A DNA stretch of 64,000 bases from HGM12998 sp900756495 (GCA_958477305.1 CAUEFI010000004.1:114770-178769); one strand, 5' to 3'; positions 49,554-58,779 are shown, counted from the stretch's first letter. The notes: generated by a model not told the origin, from the letters alone. Made by a program: numbers and translations.

Positions 49554-50810
49554 TCACTCCTTTTTTGGCGTCATGTTGATACAGCCAAACAGGATCATAG
49601 CGATCACGGATCCGATCAGGAATACCATGTAAGCGGCCACATAGTTTCCACCGGTGGCACCGAGCACCACACCCAGCACCACGGAGGCCGCCGCCCGGAA
49701 GATACAGCTTACCGGGAACACGAAGTTAAACGCCCGCTGGAAATTTTTGCGTCCAAACAAGCTGGCGCACATAGAGGTGGAGAAATTGGTATTGCCACCC
49801 AGCGCGCACCCTAGGAAAACCGCAGAGACCACAAAGGTGGCCTGACCGGGCAGGATGTTAAGCAGAATGGCAATTGCGAACCAGAGGGCCAGCAGGATGG
49901 AAGCAAATTTCGTGCCCATTTTCGTATCCAGCACACCCCATATGTAGCTCGCTACAATACCGATGACCGCCGCGATGCTCAAAAGCGCGGTGCCCGTGGT
50001 CTGCGAGAACCCGACGGCCTGGGCGCGGCCCACGAACTGGGCCACCAGCCCCACAGTTGCCATGAACAGCAGCCCATAGCCCAGTCCCGCACACCAGACG
50101 TCCTTATCCTTCAAAATTCTTCCGATAGTCCAAGGACTTTTGTATGCCGCCATCTCTGCTTTCATGGCTTTGACTGTTTCCACGGAGGCGGGGTCGTTAT
50201 CAGGCAGCAGCCCGAAATCTTCCGGGTTGTTGCGGACAATGAGGAATGCCAGGACAACCATAACCACCATAAAAATGAAGTATCCATAGAAGGGCATATT
50301 GATGCCGGAGCCCAAGAGAATCGAAAAAATCGGAATAAAGATGGCGGAGGCCATGTTGTTGCCCATGGTTGCCCAGCCCATAGCCATTCCCTTCTTGGTG
50401 GGGAACCAGCTGGCGATCAGGGCGGAGCCGCCGCAGAAACTCATGCCGTTGGCGAACACGTTGATTAAAATGGTGCATACGGCCCAGCCCGCCATATTGG
50501 TGATAAAGGCCAGTGCCAGAAAGCTGGCAGCTACGATGACCAGCGAGCCGATGATTACCTTCTTTGCACCCAGCTTCTGGACCAGCGCTGACAGCACAAA
50601 GGCCCCCACCACGCCAATCCAGCCGCCGATTCCGTTGAGGCTGAGCATCTGCGCCGAGTCAAGTCCCAGCTTGCCTGCCAGCGTTGGGATGATAATATTC
50701 ATGCCGTCGGCCGTCAGTGAAGAGTTCAAAAACAGCATAACGCCGAAAAAGATGATAATCAACCACCCGTGCAGGCCAAAATTGTTGCTTACTTTCTGCT
50801 TTGTGTTCAT
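49554..50810 (-). CDS. MFS transporter (OxlT/OFA-like)
   Basis: A 418-residue carrier with twelve hydrophobic segments. The loop 2-3 motif is degenerate (VQKLGAKKVIIG), and ALIASWFPTKKGMAMGWATM resembles the oxalate:formate antiporter group, where a WFP-x-R/K-x-G pattern is common. Likely substrates are organic acids. It is the last gene of the minus-strand redox operon, 111 bases after the flavin oxidoreductase gene, and may bring in the substrate or export the product. Confidence 0.8.
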   Translation of the reverse strand: MNTKQKVSNNFGLHGWLIIIFFGVMLFLNSSLTADGMNIIIPTLAGKLGLDSAQMLSLNGIGGWIGVVGAFVLSALVQKLGAKKVIIGSLVIVAASFLALAFITNMAGWAVCTILINVFANGMSFCGGSALIASWFPTKKGMAMGWATMGNNMASAIFIPIFSILLGSGINMPFYGYFIFMVVMVVLAFLIVRNNPEDFGLLPDNDPASVETVKAMKAEMAAYKSPWTIGRILKDKDVWCAGLGYGLLFMATVGLVAQFVGRAQAVGFSQTTGTALLSIAAVIGIVASYIWGVLDTKMGTKFASILLALWFAIAILLNILPGQATFVVSAVFLGCALGGNTNFSTSMCASLFGRKNFQRAFNFVFPVSCIFRAAASVVLGVVLGATGGNYVAAYMVFLIGSVIAMILFGCINMTPKKE

Positions 50811-50921
50811 AAAAGCCTCCCTAACTCACTCTGATGCCGTACCGGCATCGTTCGGGCGGATTACTCCGCTTGAAATGCTGATATTCCCAGTAATTGTGGA
50901 TCTTGAGCCTGCCTGCCTTTT

Positions 50922-52292
50922 TTAAATCCGCTCCAGTTCCCCGTTGACGGCTTTCGCCGCGTTATAGCCGGAGTTAATGGCGCTCTCATAGGAGCCGGTA
51001 TACATATAATCGCCGGCGAAGAAAAGACCCTCGATATCCCGATAGTGGTGGTCGCGCATCTCCTTAATGGCGGTAGGACAGCCGTTGCGCATGGTGTAGT
51101 TGGCCATTGGGGCCTTGACTACATGGCCGCCTAGGTAGTGATCAGGCAGTTGGGTAAAATACTTTTTTAAAATTCGGAAGGTCTCCTCCAGAATCTGTTC
51201 CTCGGACATATCCCAGTATTGGGGCAATTTGTCATCCCCAAAGTAAAAGACCGACATGGCATCCGAGTTTTCGTTGGGGAGTGCCGCCGGATTACGGGAG
51301 GACTGGAACAGGCATGTACAGAAGGGCTCGCCCAGACAGCGGGGCAACAGGCCGCCTACGGGCTTTGCGCCGTCGGTTATCCGCTTGTCAAAAAAAAGGG
51401 TGGCGTGGATGGTGCGGCAATAGGTTACCCGCTCAATGGGCTTGCGCATGGCATCGGGCAGGCCGGGGATGATCTTCAGGGCGATGGCGGCGGGGGTGGC
51501 GCAGACCACCTTATCGCAGGGTAAAAATTCGCCGCCCGTCGTGAGGACGCCCTTCACCTTGCCGTCCTCGATTACGATCTCCCTGGCGGGAGTGCTGCAA
51601 CGGAGCCCCTTGCCCAGATAGTCCGCGATGACATTGGCCAGACGGCCCAGACCGCCCACCAGCACCGCCGCGCCACCCATCAGCACGGTCCACACGATTT
51701 GCAGGCCGAAAGCCACGCCGCACTTCTCAGGGTACTCAAGCCCCAGCGATGCCACCACAGGTTGCACAAAGTATTCCAGCACCCGCTCGCCGAAGTTCTC
51801 TTTTACAAATTCGCCGAAATTGGAGCCGTCGTCCTGGTCTGCGTCCATCATCCAGTCGGTAGAGCCCTCATAGAACTTGTCCTTACAGTACTTCTCACAA
51901 TAGGCTACGAAATTGCCGAAATTTTCGGTGCCCATGTAGTCCACCCACTCCTGGTTGGCGGCCATGGCCTCCGGGTCATTGGGAGCGGGGAAAGCGGAAA
52001 CCCAGCGGTTGTTAAACCAGATACTCATACCTGCGCCCAACTCAAAGAGCTGGAGATCCTGAATGAGGTTCAGCTCGGTCATCAGCTCTTTAGCCCGTTT
52101 ATAGCTGGGGTGGACAAACTGGGCATATTCATCAATCAGGAAGCCTTGATCGTTTTTGTAGATGCTCATGCGTCCGCCTACATGGTCCTGGCTCTCCAGG
52201 ACAGTCACATTCCAACCCGTTTTTTTCAGGTTATACGCCGCTGCCAGACCTGCGCAGCCGCCGCCTACGACAATTACCTTTTTCTCTTCCAT
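50922..52292 (-). CDS. FAD-dependent amine-oxidase/desaturase-like oxidoreductase
   Basis: A 456-residue flavoprotein. The Rossmann motif VIVVGGGCAGLAAAYNLKKT and the following VLESQDHVGGRM identify the FAD-binding NAD(P)-like family that includes protoporphyrinogen oxidase, phytoene desaturase and monoamine oxidase. The C-terminal motif EGLFFAGDYMYTGSYESAIN closes the FAD site. AAGGAGG before 52292 fixes the start, which overlaps the preceding oxidase gene end at 52306 by ribosome site only. The substrate is unknown. Confidence 0.83.
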   Translation of the reverse strand: MEEKKVIVVGGGCAGLAAAYNLKKTGWNVTVLESQDHVGGRMSIYKNDQGFLIDEYAQFVHPSYKRAKELMTELNLIQDLQLFELGAGMSIWFNNRWVSAFPAPNDPEAMAANQEWVDYMGTENFGNFVAYCEKYCKDKFYEGSTDWMMDADQDDGSNFGEFVKENFGERVLEYFVQPVVASLGLEYPEKCGVAFGLQIVWTVLMGGAAVLVGGLGRLANVIADYLGKGLRCSTPAREIVIEDGKVKGVLTTGGEFLPCDKVVCATPAAIALKIIPGLPDAMRKPIERVTYCRTIHATLFFDKRITDGAKPVGGLLPRCLGEPFCTCLFQSSRNPAALPNENSDAMSVFYFGDDKLPQYWDMSEEQILEETFRILKKYFTQLPDHYLGGHVVKAPMANYTMRNGCPTAIKEMRDHHYRDIEGLFFAGDYMYTGSYESAINSGYNAAKAVNGELERI

Positions 52293-52305
52293 GTCTTCCG
52301 CCTCC

Positions 52306-53856
52306 TTATACAAATACCATGTTAGCCAGATTGTCCGGGTCCAACAGTTCCTTGATGCGGACGGTGTGCTGATAGTAGTTGCTGGCCGCCGAATCGAACA
52401 TCATTACCTGCTCCGGCCCGCCGAAAGCGGCGAAGCCGATGCCGCCCAGATGCTTTTCATAGAGCACCTTGGCGCACTCCGAGGAATAGCGGCCCATGGA
52501 GTTCCCTGCCACCGGGTCCCTGGGGTCAAAGATCATGGTTGCCTCGTTGTGGCCCTTGGAGCTCTGGTCATAGATGCCAATCCACGCGCCATCGCCCAGA
52601 TCGTCCGCCGTAACCCCCTCGGCGATCATGTGCTCCTTGATCTCCTGGGCATATTGGGCCTGTTTGATGGTAACCGACAGGGCCTCATCCGCGCCCATGG
52701 CTACGTGGAAGGTGCCCGGACCGTTGAACAGGGAGGCGTAGCCGTCCGCCTTGGACAGAGAGCAGAGGTGGGCCTTTCGATAGGGAGTATTGGCGTGTCC
52801 GCCAAACAGGAGAGCGTTGGTGTTTTTGGCGATCTCTTTTACACAGTCCACTTTATAGGCCAGATCCCGCGGGCTGTTGCCCACAATCACCATTACCGTG
52901 CGATGGCGGCCTATTTTCAGGGCTTCCCGCAGGTGGGGCAGCTTGACGGCCTGCTCAAAGAACTCCGGCATATAGCCCCAGCCTGTGACGCCGATAGAGA
53001 ATTTGTTCATATAGGTACAGACCTCGGTTTCGGCAAGCTGGTAATATGCCTCGCCCAGTTCCTCCCAGGTCTCGTGGACCATGGTGTAGAGGTGCATATT
53101 CTCCGGAACCTTCACGTCGGCTTCATAGAGGTTGCCGTCGTTGGAGATCTCATAATCCTGCATTCCGGCCCAGTGGTAGAGCTTTACAGCGGCCTTGGTA
53201 AAGATTCCCATAGCCCCATCGAAGCCGAAGTACCCACGGATCATGGCCTTGAAGGAGGGGCCGGGGCCATCGGCGGAAAACCAGTCGCCCAGCTCGGCGG
53301 AGCCGATGCGGATGATCTCGCCCACCGGAGAGACCCACTCGCAGGCCAGCAGATTACGGCCGTTGTAGCCCATGGAGCAGCCTGCACAGGATCCGCCCTG
53401 GTGGGAGGTAATACTGGCCAGCACGGAGGACTGCGGCCCGGCGGTGGTAATGCAGAGGGTCAGGCCCTTTTCCCACGCCTTTTTCTGAATCTCGCCGCCG
53501 CTGGTGTAGGGCTCGATGACGGCGATCATGTTTTTCTCGTCTACCTCTACCACATGATTCATGCGGCGCAGATCCACCAGCACACAGTCGGGAGCTGTGG
53601 CTCCGTTATGGGCGCCGTAGCCAGTAGAGGTAGCCTTATATTTGATTTTGTATTTGTTGCAGACCTTGACGAAAGCGGCGGCCTCCTCGGTGGTGGCAGG
53701 CAGGACTACCGCCGCAGGCCGGAGCACCCAGAGTTCCGGATCAGGCCGGTGAAAGAGGTGCTGGGCATAGCTGTCGCAGATCTGTTCATCGGCTGTAATA
53801 TTTTCGGGGCCGACAATGGCCTCAATTTCGTGATAGGCTTCCTCGGGAATCAACAT
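52306..53856 (-). CDS. FAD-linked oxidase, GlcD-like (B)
   Basis: A 516-residue protein of the FAD_binding_4 / vanillyl-alcohol oxidase family. The N-terminal FAD domain includes VLPATTEEAAAFVKVCNKYK, STGYGAHNGATAPDCVLVDL and ITSHQGGSCAGCSMGYNGRN. The C-terminal part ends with LLDPDNLANMVFV, like the NPGK-type ends of GlcD. Lactate, glycolate or aryl-alcohol oxidases belong here. AAGGAGG precedes the ATG. It lies next to an HdrD-like Fe-S protein that could accept its electrons. Confidence 0.85.
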   Translation of the reverse strand: MLIPEEAYHEIEAIVGPENITADEQICDSYAQHLFHRPDPELWVLRPAAVVLPATTEEAAAFVKVCNKYKIKYKATSTGYGAHNGATAPDCVLVDLRRMNHVVEVDEKNMIAVIEPYTSGGEIQKKAWEKGLTLCITTAGPQSSVLASITSHQGGSCAGCSMGYNGRNLLACEWVSPVGEIIRIGSAELGDWFSADGPGPSFKAMIRGYFGFDGAMGIFTKAAVKLYHWAGMQDYEISNDGNLYEADVKVPENMHLYTMVHETWEELGEAYYQLAETEVCTYMNKFSIGVTGWGYMPEFFEQAVKLPHLREALKIGRHRTVMVIVGNSPRDLAYKVDCVKEIAKNTNALLFGGHANTPYRKAHLCSLSKADGYASLFNGPGTFHVAMGADEALSVTIKQAQYAQEIKEHMIAEGVTADDLGDGAWIGIYDQSSKGHNEATMIFDPRDPVAGNSMGRYSSECAKVLYEKHLGGIGFAAFGGPEQVMMFDSAASNYYQHTVRIKELLDPDNLANMVFV

Positions 53857-53868
53857 GGTACCGCCTCC

Positions 53869-55116
53869 TTATTTCATGTGATCCAGCACAAGATCCACCA
53901 GATCCAGCACCTTCATGCCGCCTGCGGCCGTCAGGGCCCCTTCGCACAGCGGGCAGGCCGTTACCAGGGCGTCCGCTCCGGTCAGCTTGGCCTCTGTCAT
54001 CCGATTCTGGCTGGCGTCCGCCAGCAGTTCCTGGTTGACCTCTGCCACCCCGGCCCCGTTGCCACAGCAGAAGGACCAGCCCTTGATACGATCCATTTCG
54101 ACGAGAGTCAGTCCGGGAATGGCAGCCAGCAGGGTCCGGGGGGCGTCATAGACCCCCAGATCACCGGTGCGGGTCAGCGCCATGGGGCGACGGCGCTTGT
54201 CGCCGGTATAGTTCCCCTTATAGGGCTCGCTCCGGCGCCCCAGGGAGCAGGGATCGTGGTAGGTGACGGTCATGGCGGCCTCCTTCACCGGTTGGAGCAG
54301 GCCGTCCTGATAGAGCCGGGCCAGCAGATCGGCGATATGGAGCACCTCCACCCCCAGCTCCACCCCGCAGCGGGGATAGTGCCACCGGAACGCGGTAAAT
54401 GCGTGGGCGTCCAGTGTGACCAGTATCTGTGCGCCGGAGCGTTTTACCTCAGCCGTTAACTTTTCCGCCGCCACCCGGCCCTCCTCCACAAAGCCCAGAT
54501 CGAAGGCCTTATCTGCCGCGGAGGGCTCTGCCGTACCGGAGGTAACCAGATCCAGGCCCTTGTCCAGCAGCAGCTTGGCGGTGCGGGCCGCCCGACTGGC
54601 AAGCGTCCGGTCAAAGGCGTGCAGATCACCCACATGGAAATAGATGCGCCCGGTCTCATTCTTTGTGGTCCGCTTGATATCCAGCTCCGCCGTCCAGTCG
54701 ATGCGGTCCCCCGCCGGCCGGCCGAGCTGGTTTCCGTTCAGGGCGATGGAGTCTACAATGGCCCGGTGCTCCGGGTAGACAAATCCCTCCGCCACGCAGG
54801 CACGGCGCAGTTCTTCGATGTTCTCCGCCACGTCGATATCTTTGCGGAACACTTTGCAGGCATAGTCGCAGGCCCCGCACAGGGCACACTTATAGGCAAT
54901 GTTCTGTGTGGACGCGCACACCTTGCTATGCCCGTCGTTGATGGAATAGCCCACTTCCAGCTTGCCGCAGCCGCTGAACGCATTAAAATTGTACTTGGTA
55001 ATAGCAGGGCAAATGTACATGGTCTCGGTTTTCTGAATGCGATAGGACGGAATCCATTTGCAGTTGCTGCACCGGTTACACCAGCCCTGGTCCACTTTAT
55101 AATCCATCAATGCCAT
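53869..55116 (-). CDS. Fe-S oxidoreductase with CCG domains (HdrD/GlcF-like)
   Basis: A 415-residue protein. Near the N-terminus WCNRCSNCKWIP with YICPAI, and CALCGACDYACKVF, could hold two Fe-S clusters. The C-terminal half has CCG-type motifs YHDPCSLGRRSE, WSFCCGNGAG and ACPLCEGAL. Such proteins pair with GlcD-like flavoproteins to pass electrons from hydroxy acids to quinone or thiol acceptors. The ATG at 55116 is set by GGGAGG eight bases upstream and follows the previous TGA by two bases. The first cluster motif is not the standard CxxCxxCxxxCP. Confidence 0.85.
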   Translation of the reverse strand: MALMDYKVDQGWCNRCSNCKWIPSYRIQKTETMYICPAITKYNFNAFSGCGKLEVGYSINDGHSKVCASTQNIAYKCALCGACDYACKVFRKDIDVAENIEELRRACVAEGFVYPEHRAIVDSIALNGNQLGRPAGDRIDWTAELDIKRTTKNETGRIYFHVGDLHAFDRTLASRAARTAKLLLDKGLDLVTSGTAEPSAADKAFDLGFVEEGRVAAEKLTAEVKRSGAQILVTLDAHAFTAFRWHYPRCGVELGVEVLHIADLLARLYQDGLLQPVKEAAMTVTYHDPCSLGRRSEPYKGNYTGDKRRRPMALTRTGDLGVYDAPRTLLAAIPGLTLVEMDRIKGWSFCCGNGAGVAEVNQELLADASQNRMTEAKLTGADALVTACPLCEGALTAAGGMKVLDLVDLVLDHMK

Positions 55117-55118
55117 GG

Positions 55119-56591
55119 TCACTGCCTCCCCCCGTCATAAACCAGCCTGCCGGGATTCATCACGTTGTTTTCGTCAAAGAAGCGCTTGATCACCGGCATC
55201 ACTGTCTTTTGATCGGTACAGCGGTTGTAGATTTTTTCTACAAGGCTCCCGTAAGGGCGGCTAAAAAATGCCTTGTTGTCCAGCAGGACGATACCAAGGA
55301 GCTTTTCCAATTTAGCCGCTGTTTCCCGGTCCGCTTGGATGATAAATTCGATGTGACAGTTCCGGCCCATCTGGGAGGGCTGGGCGTATACACACAGATC
55401 CTCCCGCCTCAGTCCACACTTTTCCGCCGCCGCCTCAGCCAAACCGCTGTAAAAACCGATTTTGTCCATGGTACTCAAGAAGAAGAGGTCCAAGATCTCC
55501 TTCCCGTTCCGCTGTCGCCAATACGCGCCCTTGTCGGAGGAACCGCACAGGACCGCGGCGATCCGCTCGTTGGAGAGGCCCAGCAGGCTGTCCTGCACGG
55601 CCAGGCCAAAGCCCCCGGCGATATCCGCCATATCGGCCAGCTGGTTGTCCCGGTACCGCTCCGGGAAGAAGCGGAAACCCCGTACCGTGGTCAGGTAGGT
55701 CCACTGGGGCATATTGGCTGTGGCGGCCGGATCCACGCCCAGAAGCTGCGCCAAGCCCTTCCGGTTGAGCAGGACGGACTCCTCCCCCAGTCTCCGCCGG
55801 ATTATCTGGGATACACAGTCTGCCAGGGTGTTGATATCGTCGGACTGGAGATAGGCTGGAGTACTAACGGTCCCGATTGGACGCACCTTGACGGAGGCCC
55901 AGGTGACGATGGCCAGTGTGCCCTGGGATCCGGTGATCACCCGGCCTAGGTCCAGCCACACAGGCCCCTGCGCCTGATTGATGCCGCAGCCCGATTCAAT
56001 CATTTCCTCCAGCGTGCCGGGACCGGCGGCAGAGCCAGTGCGGAACAGCGCGCCGTTTCCCATGATCATCTCCACACAGCACAGGGGATCGGGCACATCC
56101 CACAGGTGCTTGGCGGTCAGCACGGGATCGCGGTCCAGTAGGCTGGCTATCACCGACTTTTCCGCCCGGGGAGCCAGGGGATGCTCACAGTAGAGACCGT
56201 AAGGCTTCAGAGCCTGGTTGAGCTGATCGTAGGTGACGCCCGCCTCAAGGATTGCCATATTGTTCTTGGGGTCGATATGCATAATTTTGTTCATCCGGGA
56301 CAGGTTGACTGCTACACATTCCGCGCCCACCGCGGGCAGTGAGGCTCCGCTGGTGCTCTCCAAGCCCTGACTGGAGCGGACCGCCAGGGAGATATGGTGC
56401 TCATTGGCCAGACGTACAATCTCCTGCACCTGTTCGGAACAGGTGGGGAAGAGAACGGCCAGCGGGGGTTCCGCAGGGACCCGGCTGCGGTTGTCCGCCG
56501 TGCAGGCCGCGCAGATGTGGGGTTCTGTACGGATCTCCGGAGGATTTTGGACGGCGAAAAGGGATTTGATGTACGATTCCATGTTGCTCAT
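55119..56591 (-). CDS. FAD-linked oxidase, GlcD-like (A)
   Basis: A 490-residue second member of the FAD_binding_4 family in the same operon. It shows AVLFPTCSEQVQEIVRLANE, SLAVRSSQGLESTSGASLPA and LDLGRVITGSQGTLAIVTWA, and ends VMNPGRLVYDGGRQ, the usual NPGK-like terminus. It differs clearly from oxidase B, so it is not a recent copy. The ATG at 56591 overlaps the TGA of the unknown gene upstream (ATGA). The next gene starts right after its stop. Confidence 0.85.
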   Translation of the reverse strand: MSNMESYIKSLFAVQNPPEIRTEPHICAACTADNRSRVPAEPPLAVLFPTCSEQVQEIVRLANEHHISLAVRSSQGLESTSGASLPAVGAECVAVNLSRMNKIMHIDPKNNMAILEAGVTYDQLNQALKPYGLYCEHPLAPRAEKSVIASLLDRDPVLTAKHLWDVPDPLCCVEMIMGNGALFRTGSAAGPGTLEEMIESGCGINQAQGPVWLDLGRVITGSQGTLAIVTWASVKVRPIGTVSTPAYLQSDDINTLADCVSQIIRRRLGEESVLLNRKGLAQLLGVDPAATANMPQWTYLTTVRGFRFFPERYRDNQLADMADIAGGFGLAVQDSLLGLSNERIAAVLCGSSDKGAYWRQRNGKEILDLFFLSTMDKIGFYSGLAEAAAEKCGLRREDLCVYAQPSQMGRNCHIEFIIQADRETAAKLEKLLGIVLLDNKAFFSRPYGSLVEKIYNRCTDQKTVMPVIKRFFDENNVMNPGRLVYDGGRQ

Positions 56592-57082
56592 GTGCAAGGT
56601 TTCCCCCCTACTTTTGTTTTGACCTGGACCATCGCCGCATCGGTAGCTAGGAATTTGATGCACTGCCCCAGTGTGTACAGCAGGCGGTCCAGTGCAGCTG
56701 TACCGATCCGCGCTACCAGGATTGCCTGATAGCGCTCGAAATAGCGATCTCCGCTGCCGGGAAGAGGCAGACAGCCCCTCCAGACCGCAAAGACGCCCAT
56801 TTCCTGGAGATTCCGCACCGCCCGGAATAATTCCCCGCTGGTGAACGCCGCGGGCTCCCAGTGCTGCTCATCCGCCATATAGCGAAACACGGGAGCCAAA
56901 CTGTACAGCACTTCGTCCAGCCGCTCCAGATCCACATATTCCAGCAGCGCGCTCTGGATGGACTCAAAGAAGCGCTCTCCCGGCGCGATGCGCCCATGCA
57001 TCAGCGGCAGCAGCTCCAATACGCCCGCTTTCTGCGCATTCCACGCAGTGCGAAAGATATCACCTGCATCCAGCTTGATCAA
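56588..57082 (-). CDS. Uncharacterised protein with internal duplication
   Basis: A 164-residue soluble helical protein, first gene of the redox operon. The start is TTG at 57082 with AAGGAG nine bases upstream. Two halves align: DAGDIFRTAWNAQKAGVLEL with TSGELFRAVRNLQEMGVFAV, GERFFESIQSALLEYVDLER with GDRYFERYQAILVARIGTAA, and LDEVLYSLAPVFRYMA with LDRLLYTLGQCIKFLA. I do not recognise the family. It has no cysteine cluster or cofactor motif. It could be a small partner subunit or chaperone of the flavoproteins. Confidence 0.65.
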   Translation of the reverse strand: MIKLDAGDIFRTAWNAQKAGVLELLPLMHGRIAPGERFFESIQSALLEYVDLERLDEVLYSLAPVFRYMADEQHWEPAAFTSGELFRAVRNLQEMGVFAVWRGCLPLPGSGDRYFERYQAILVARIGTAALDRLLYTLGQCIKFLATDAAMVQVKTKVGGKPCT

Positions 57083-57216
57083 TCCTGCTCACTCCTTTGC
57101 CTTCTTTTTGGCGGGGATATGCTCCCCGCACGTCCGGCAAGTTCAGCATACCCCATCACAGGTATGTTTGTGAAATAGCGAAGTGGAAAACCTTTATGCT
57201 GTTTCTGACTAACGGC

Positions 57217-57246
57217 TTTACAACTGCGCGCTAGGTGGTGTACACT
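57217..57246 (+). promoter_or_regulatory. Promoter of the LysR gene in the divergent region
   Basis: TTTACA (57217-57222) and TACACT (57241-57246) are 18 bases apart. The -10 overlaps the perfect palindrome GTGTACAC (57238-57245), a possible operator for the LysR protein. Confidence 0.45.
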
Positions 57247-57273
57247 ATGTACAAAGAAAAGGAGGGACGCGGC

Positions 57274-58182
57274 ATGAACCTGGCGATGCTCCGAGAGCTG
57301 GTGGACTTGGCCTATACGCTCAATTTCAGTGAAACTGCCAGCCGTCTGTACATCTCCCAGCCCACGCTCTCCAAGCATATCAGCGCCATCGAAAACGAGC
57401 TCGGCGTACAGCTCTTTATCCGCACCAAGCAGCATGTGCGCATTACCGAGGCGGGCACCCGGTTCTGTGAAAAGATGCGCCGGATGGTGGCGCTCTATGA
57501 TGAGGCCGCCTATGAGCTGCGCAATACGCTGGAGCATATGGAGGGCACCCTACGGGTGGGGTTTCTGGACGCGGCGGTGCGCGGCATCCTCAGCCCGTGC
57601 CTCCAGCAGTTCCGGGCGCAGTATCCCAATATCAATCTGGTGCTCCAGTCCGGTGAATTGGGGGACATCGACCGGGCAGTCAAGCGGGACGAGCTGGATC
57701 TGTGCCTGACCATCCTGTTTTCCAACTCCACCCTGCCCCCGGAGTGGCATTTTGAGCCCCTCTATGATGACGGCTTGGCAGCGGTGATCCCGCTAGACAA
57801 TCCGCTGTCCGGCCGGGATCGGGTGCGGTTTTCTGAGCTGATGGATTATCCCCTGGGCCTGCCCGATCCCCACCAGTACCCCGACTATGCCCGTCTGCTG
57901 ATGGAGATGGAGGCGGCCTCAGGACGGAAAGCGCAGGTAGTATGCGAGTTCTCCCATGTGGATACAGCCGCAATTCTCTCGGAATCGGGCAGCGCTATTA
58001 CTGTCCTCCCCGCCCATCTCTGTCTCTATCCGCACTATGCCCATTTTATCCCGCTGGACGAGCCGTCGGCTGTGCTCCGCATTGGCGCCCTCTGGCGGGT
58101 GGCTAACCATACGCCGGGTCTGCTCCAGCTTGTGGATCTGCTGTGCGCCGCCGTGCAGGAAGTAGAAATGCCGCCGAGGTAA
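57274..58182 (+). CDS. LysR-family regulator of the redox operon
   Basis: A 302-residue regulator. The winged helix reads LRELVDLAYTLNFSETASRL and YISQPTLSKHISAIENELGV, and the effector domain starts near residue 90 (GTLRVGFLDAAVRGIL). GGAGGG seven bases before the ATG at 57274 sets the start. It is transcribed away from the six-gene redox/transport operon across a 191-base gap, the classic arrangement for a LysR activator and its target. The inducer may be the operon substrate. Confidence 0.88.
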   Translation: MNLAMLRELVDLAYTLNFSETASRLYISQPTLSKHISAIENELGVQLFIRTKQHVRITEAGTRFCEKMRRMVALYDEAAYELRNTLEHMEGTLRVGFLDAAVRGILSPCLQQFRAQYPNINLVLQSGELGDIDRAVKRDELDLCLTILFSNSTLPPEWHFEPLYDDGLAAVIPLDNPLSGRDRVRFSELMDYPLGLPDPHQYPDYARLLMEMEAASGRKAQVVCEFSHVDTAAILSESGSAITVLPAHLCLYPHYAHFIPLDEPSAVLRIGALWRVANHTPGLLQLVDLLCAAVQEVEMPPR

Positions 58183-58186
58183 AGAA

Positions 58187-58210
58187 AAAAGCGCGGAAAA
58201 CCGCGCTTTT
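58187..58210. terminator. Terminator after the LysR gene
   Basis: AAAAGCGCGG (58187-58196) pairs with CCGCGCTTTT (58201-58210) around AAAA; it can work on both strands. Confidence 0.85.
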
Positions 58211-58424
58211 CAAGCCTCTCTCTTGCCTTCTGTATTCTTCTTTGTTTTCTGCATGGCAGTTTTTGAGTCGCCTGATCGCTCTTGACCCATCACTTGACCC
58301 AGAATGGGAAAAAGAGAGTGGGAGCAACGGAGGAAAGAGGGATGGAAAGTATTTGACTCCGGGTGAACCAACTCCGGAAAGCGTTGGAAAGATCCAAACT
58401 GCACTTCGGAGCGCAGTTCATAAC

Positions 58425-58521
58425 CCGAATAAGTCCGGCGATTCACCGAAATTTGGCTGGCAACATACTCTTGGCTCCAGTCCCGATCTTCGCGGAGTGT
58501 CCGAATGTTAGGATGAACCAT
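58425..58521 (-). pseudogene. Truncated Xre-family regulator
   Basis: The minus-strand frame starts like an Xre protein: MVHPNIRTLREDRDWSQEYV, ASQISVNRRTYSGYE. This is helix 1 to 4 of an HTH_3 domain. After the YSGYE the sequence stops looking like the family, and the frame runs on into unrelated residues to 58210. There is no good ribosome site. It is probably the leftover N-terminus of a deleted regulator. The remaining bases of the 58211-58556 gap show no gene. Confidence 0.55.
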
Positions 58522-58527
58522 ATCAAT

Positions 58528-58547
58528 TAGTCGAGCTGTCTACTCGA
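58528..58547. repeat. Inverted repeat before the Cys-rich gene
   Basis: AGTCGAG and CTCGACT flank CTGTCT-like spacer bases, between the Xre remnant and the gene at 58557. It may be an old operator of that regulator. Confidence 0.4.
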
Positions 58548-58556
58548 CTGATTAAA

Positions 58557-58748
58557 ATGAAGATAAAAGTTCCCCCGGAAAACTGCTGTGAAACCTGCCG
58601 CCATTTTTTTCGCCATTACACGAAGGGCAAGGGCAAATATTATGCTACAGGCTTCGGCCACTGCAGCAAGCCCCGGATCAAGGTCCGCCGCCTGTGGGAT
58701 GGCTGTCCCCGCTGGGCGACGGAGCAAGAAGAGAGCGCCGGACGCTGA
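58557..58748 (+). CDS. Small Cys-containing protein, possible metal site
   Basis: A 63-residue basic protein. Cysteines occur as CCETCRHFF, GHCSKPRIK and GCPRW, a spacing that suggests one zinc or Fe-S site (C-x2-C, then C and C). I do not know its function. No strong ribosome site is seen before the ATG, so the start is a little uncertain. A terminator follows at once. Similar short C-x-x-C proteins occur in Clostridia near phage or regulatory genes. Confidence 0.55.
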   Translation: MKIKVPPENCCETCRHFFRHYTKGKGKYYATGFGHCSKPRIKVRRLWDGCPRWATEQEESAGR

Positions 58749-58761
58749 CGCATCCGGCGCT
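58734..58761. terminator. Terminator between the Cys-rich gene and flotillin gene
   Basis: AGCGCCGGA (58734-58742) pairs with TCCGGCGCT (58753-58761), then TCTCT. It serves both converging genes. Confidence 0.75.
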
Positions 58762-58779
58762 TCTCTGCAAATCTGGCGG

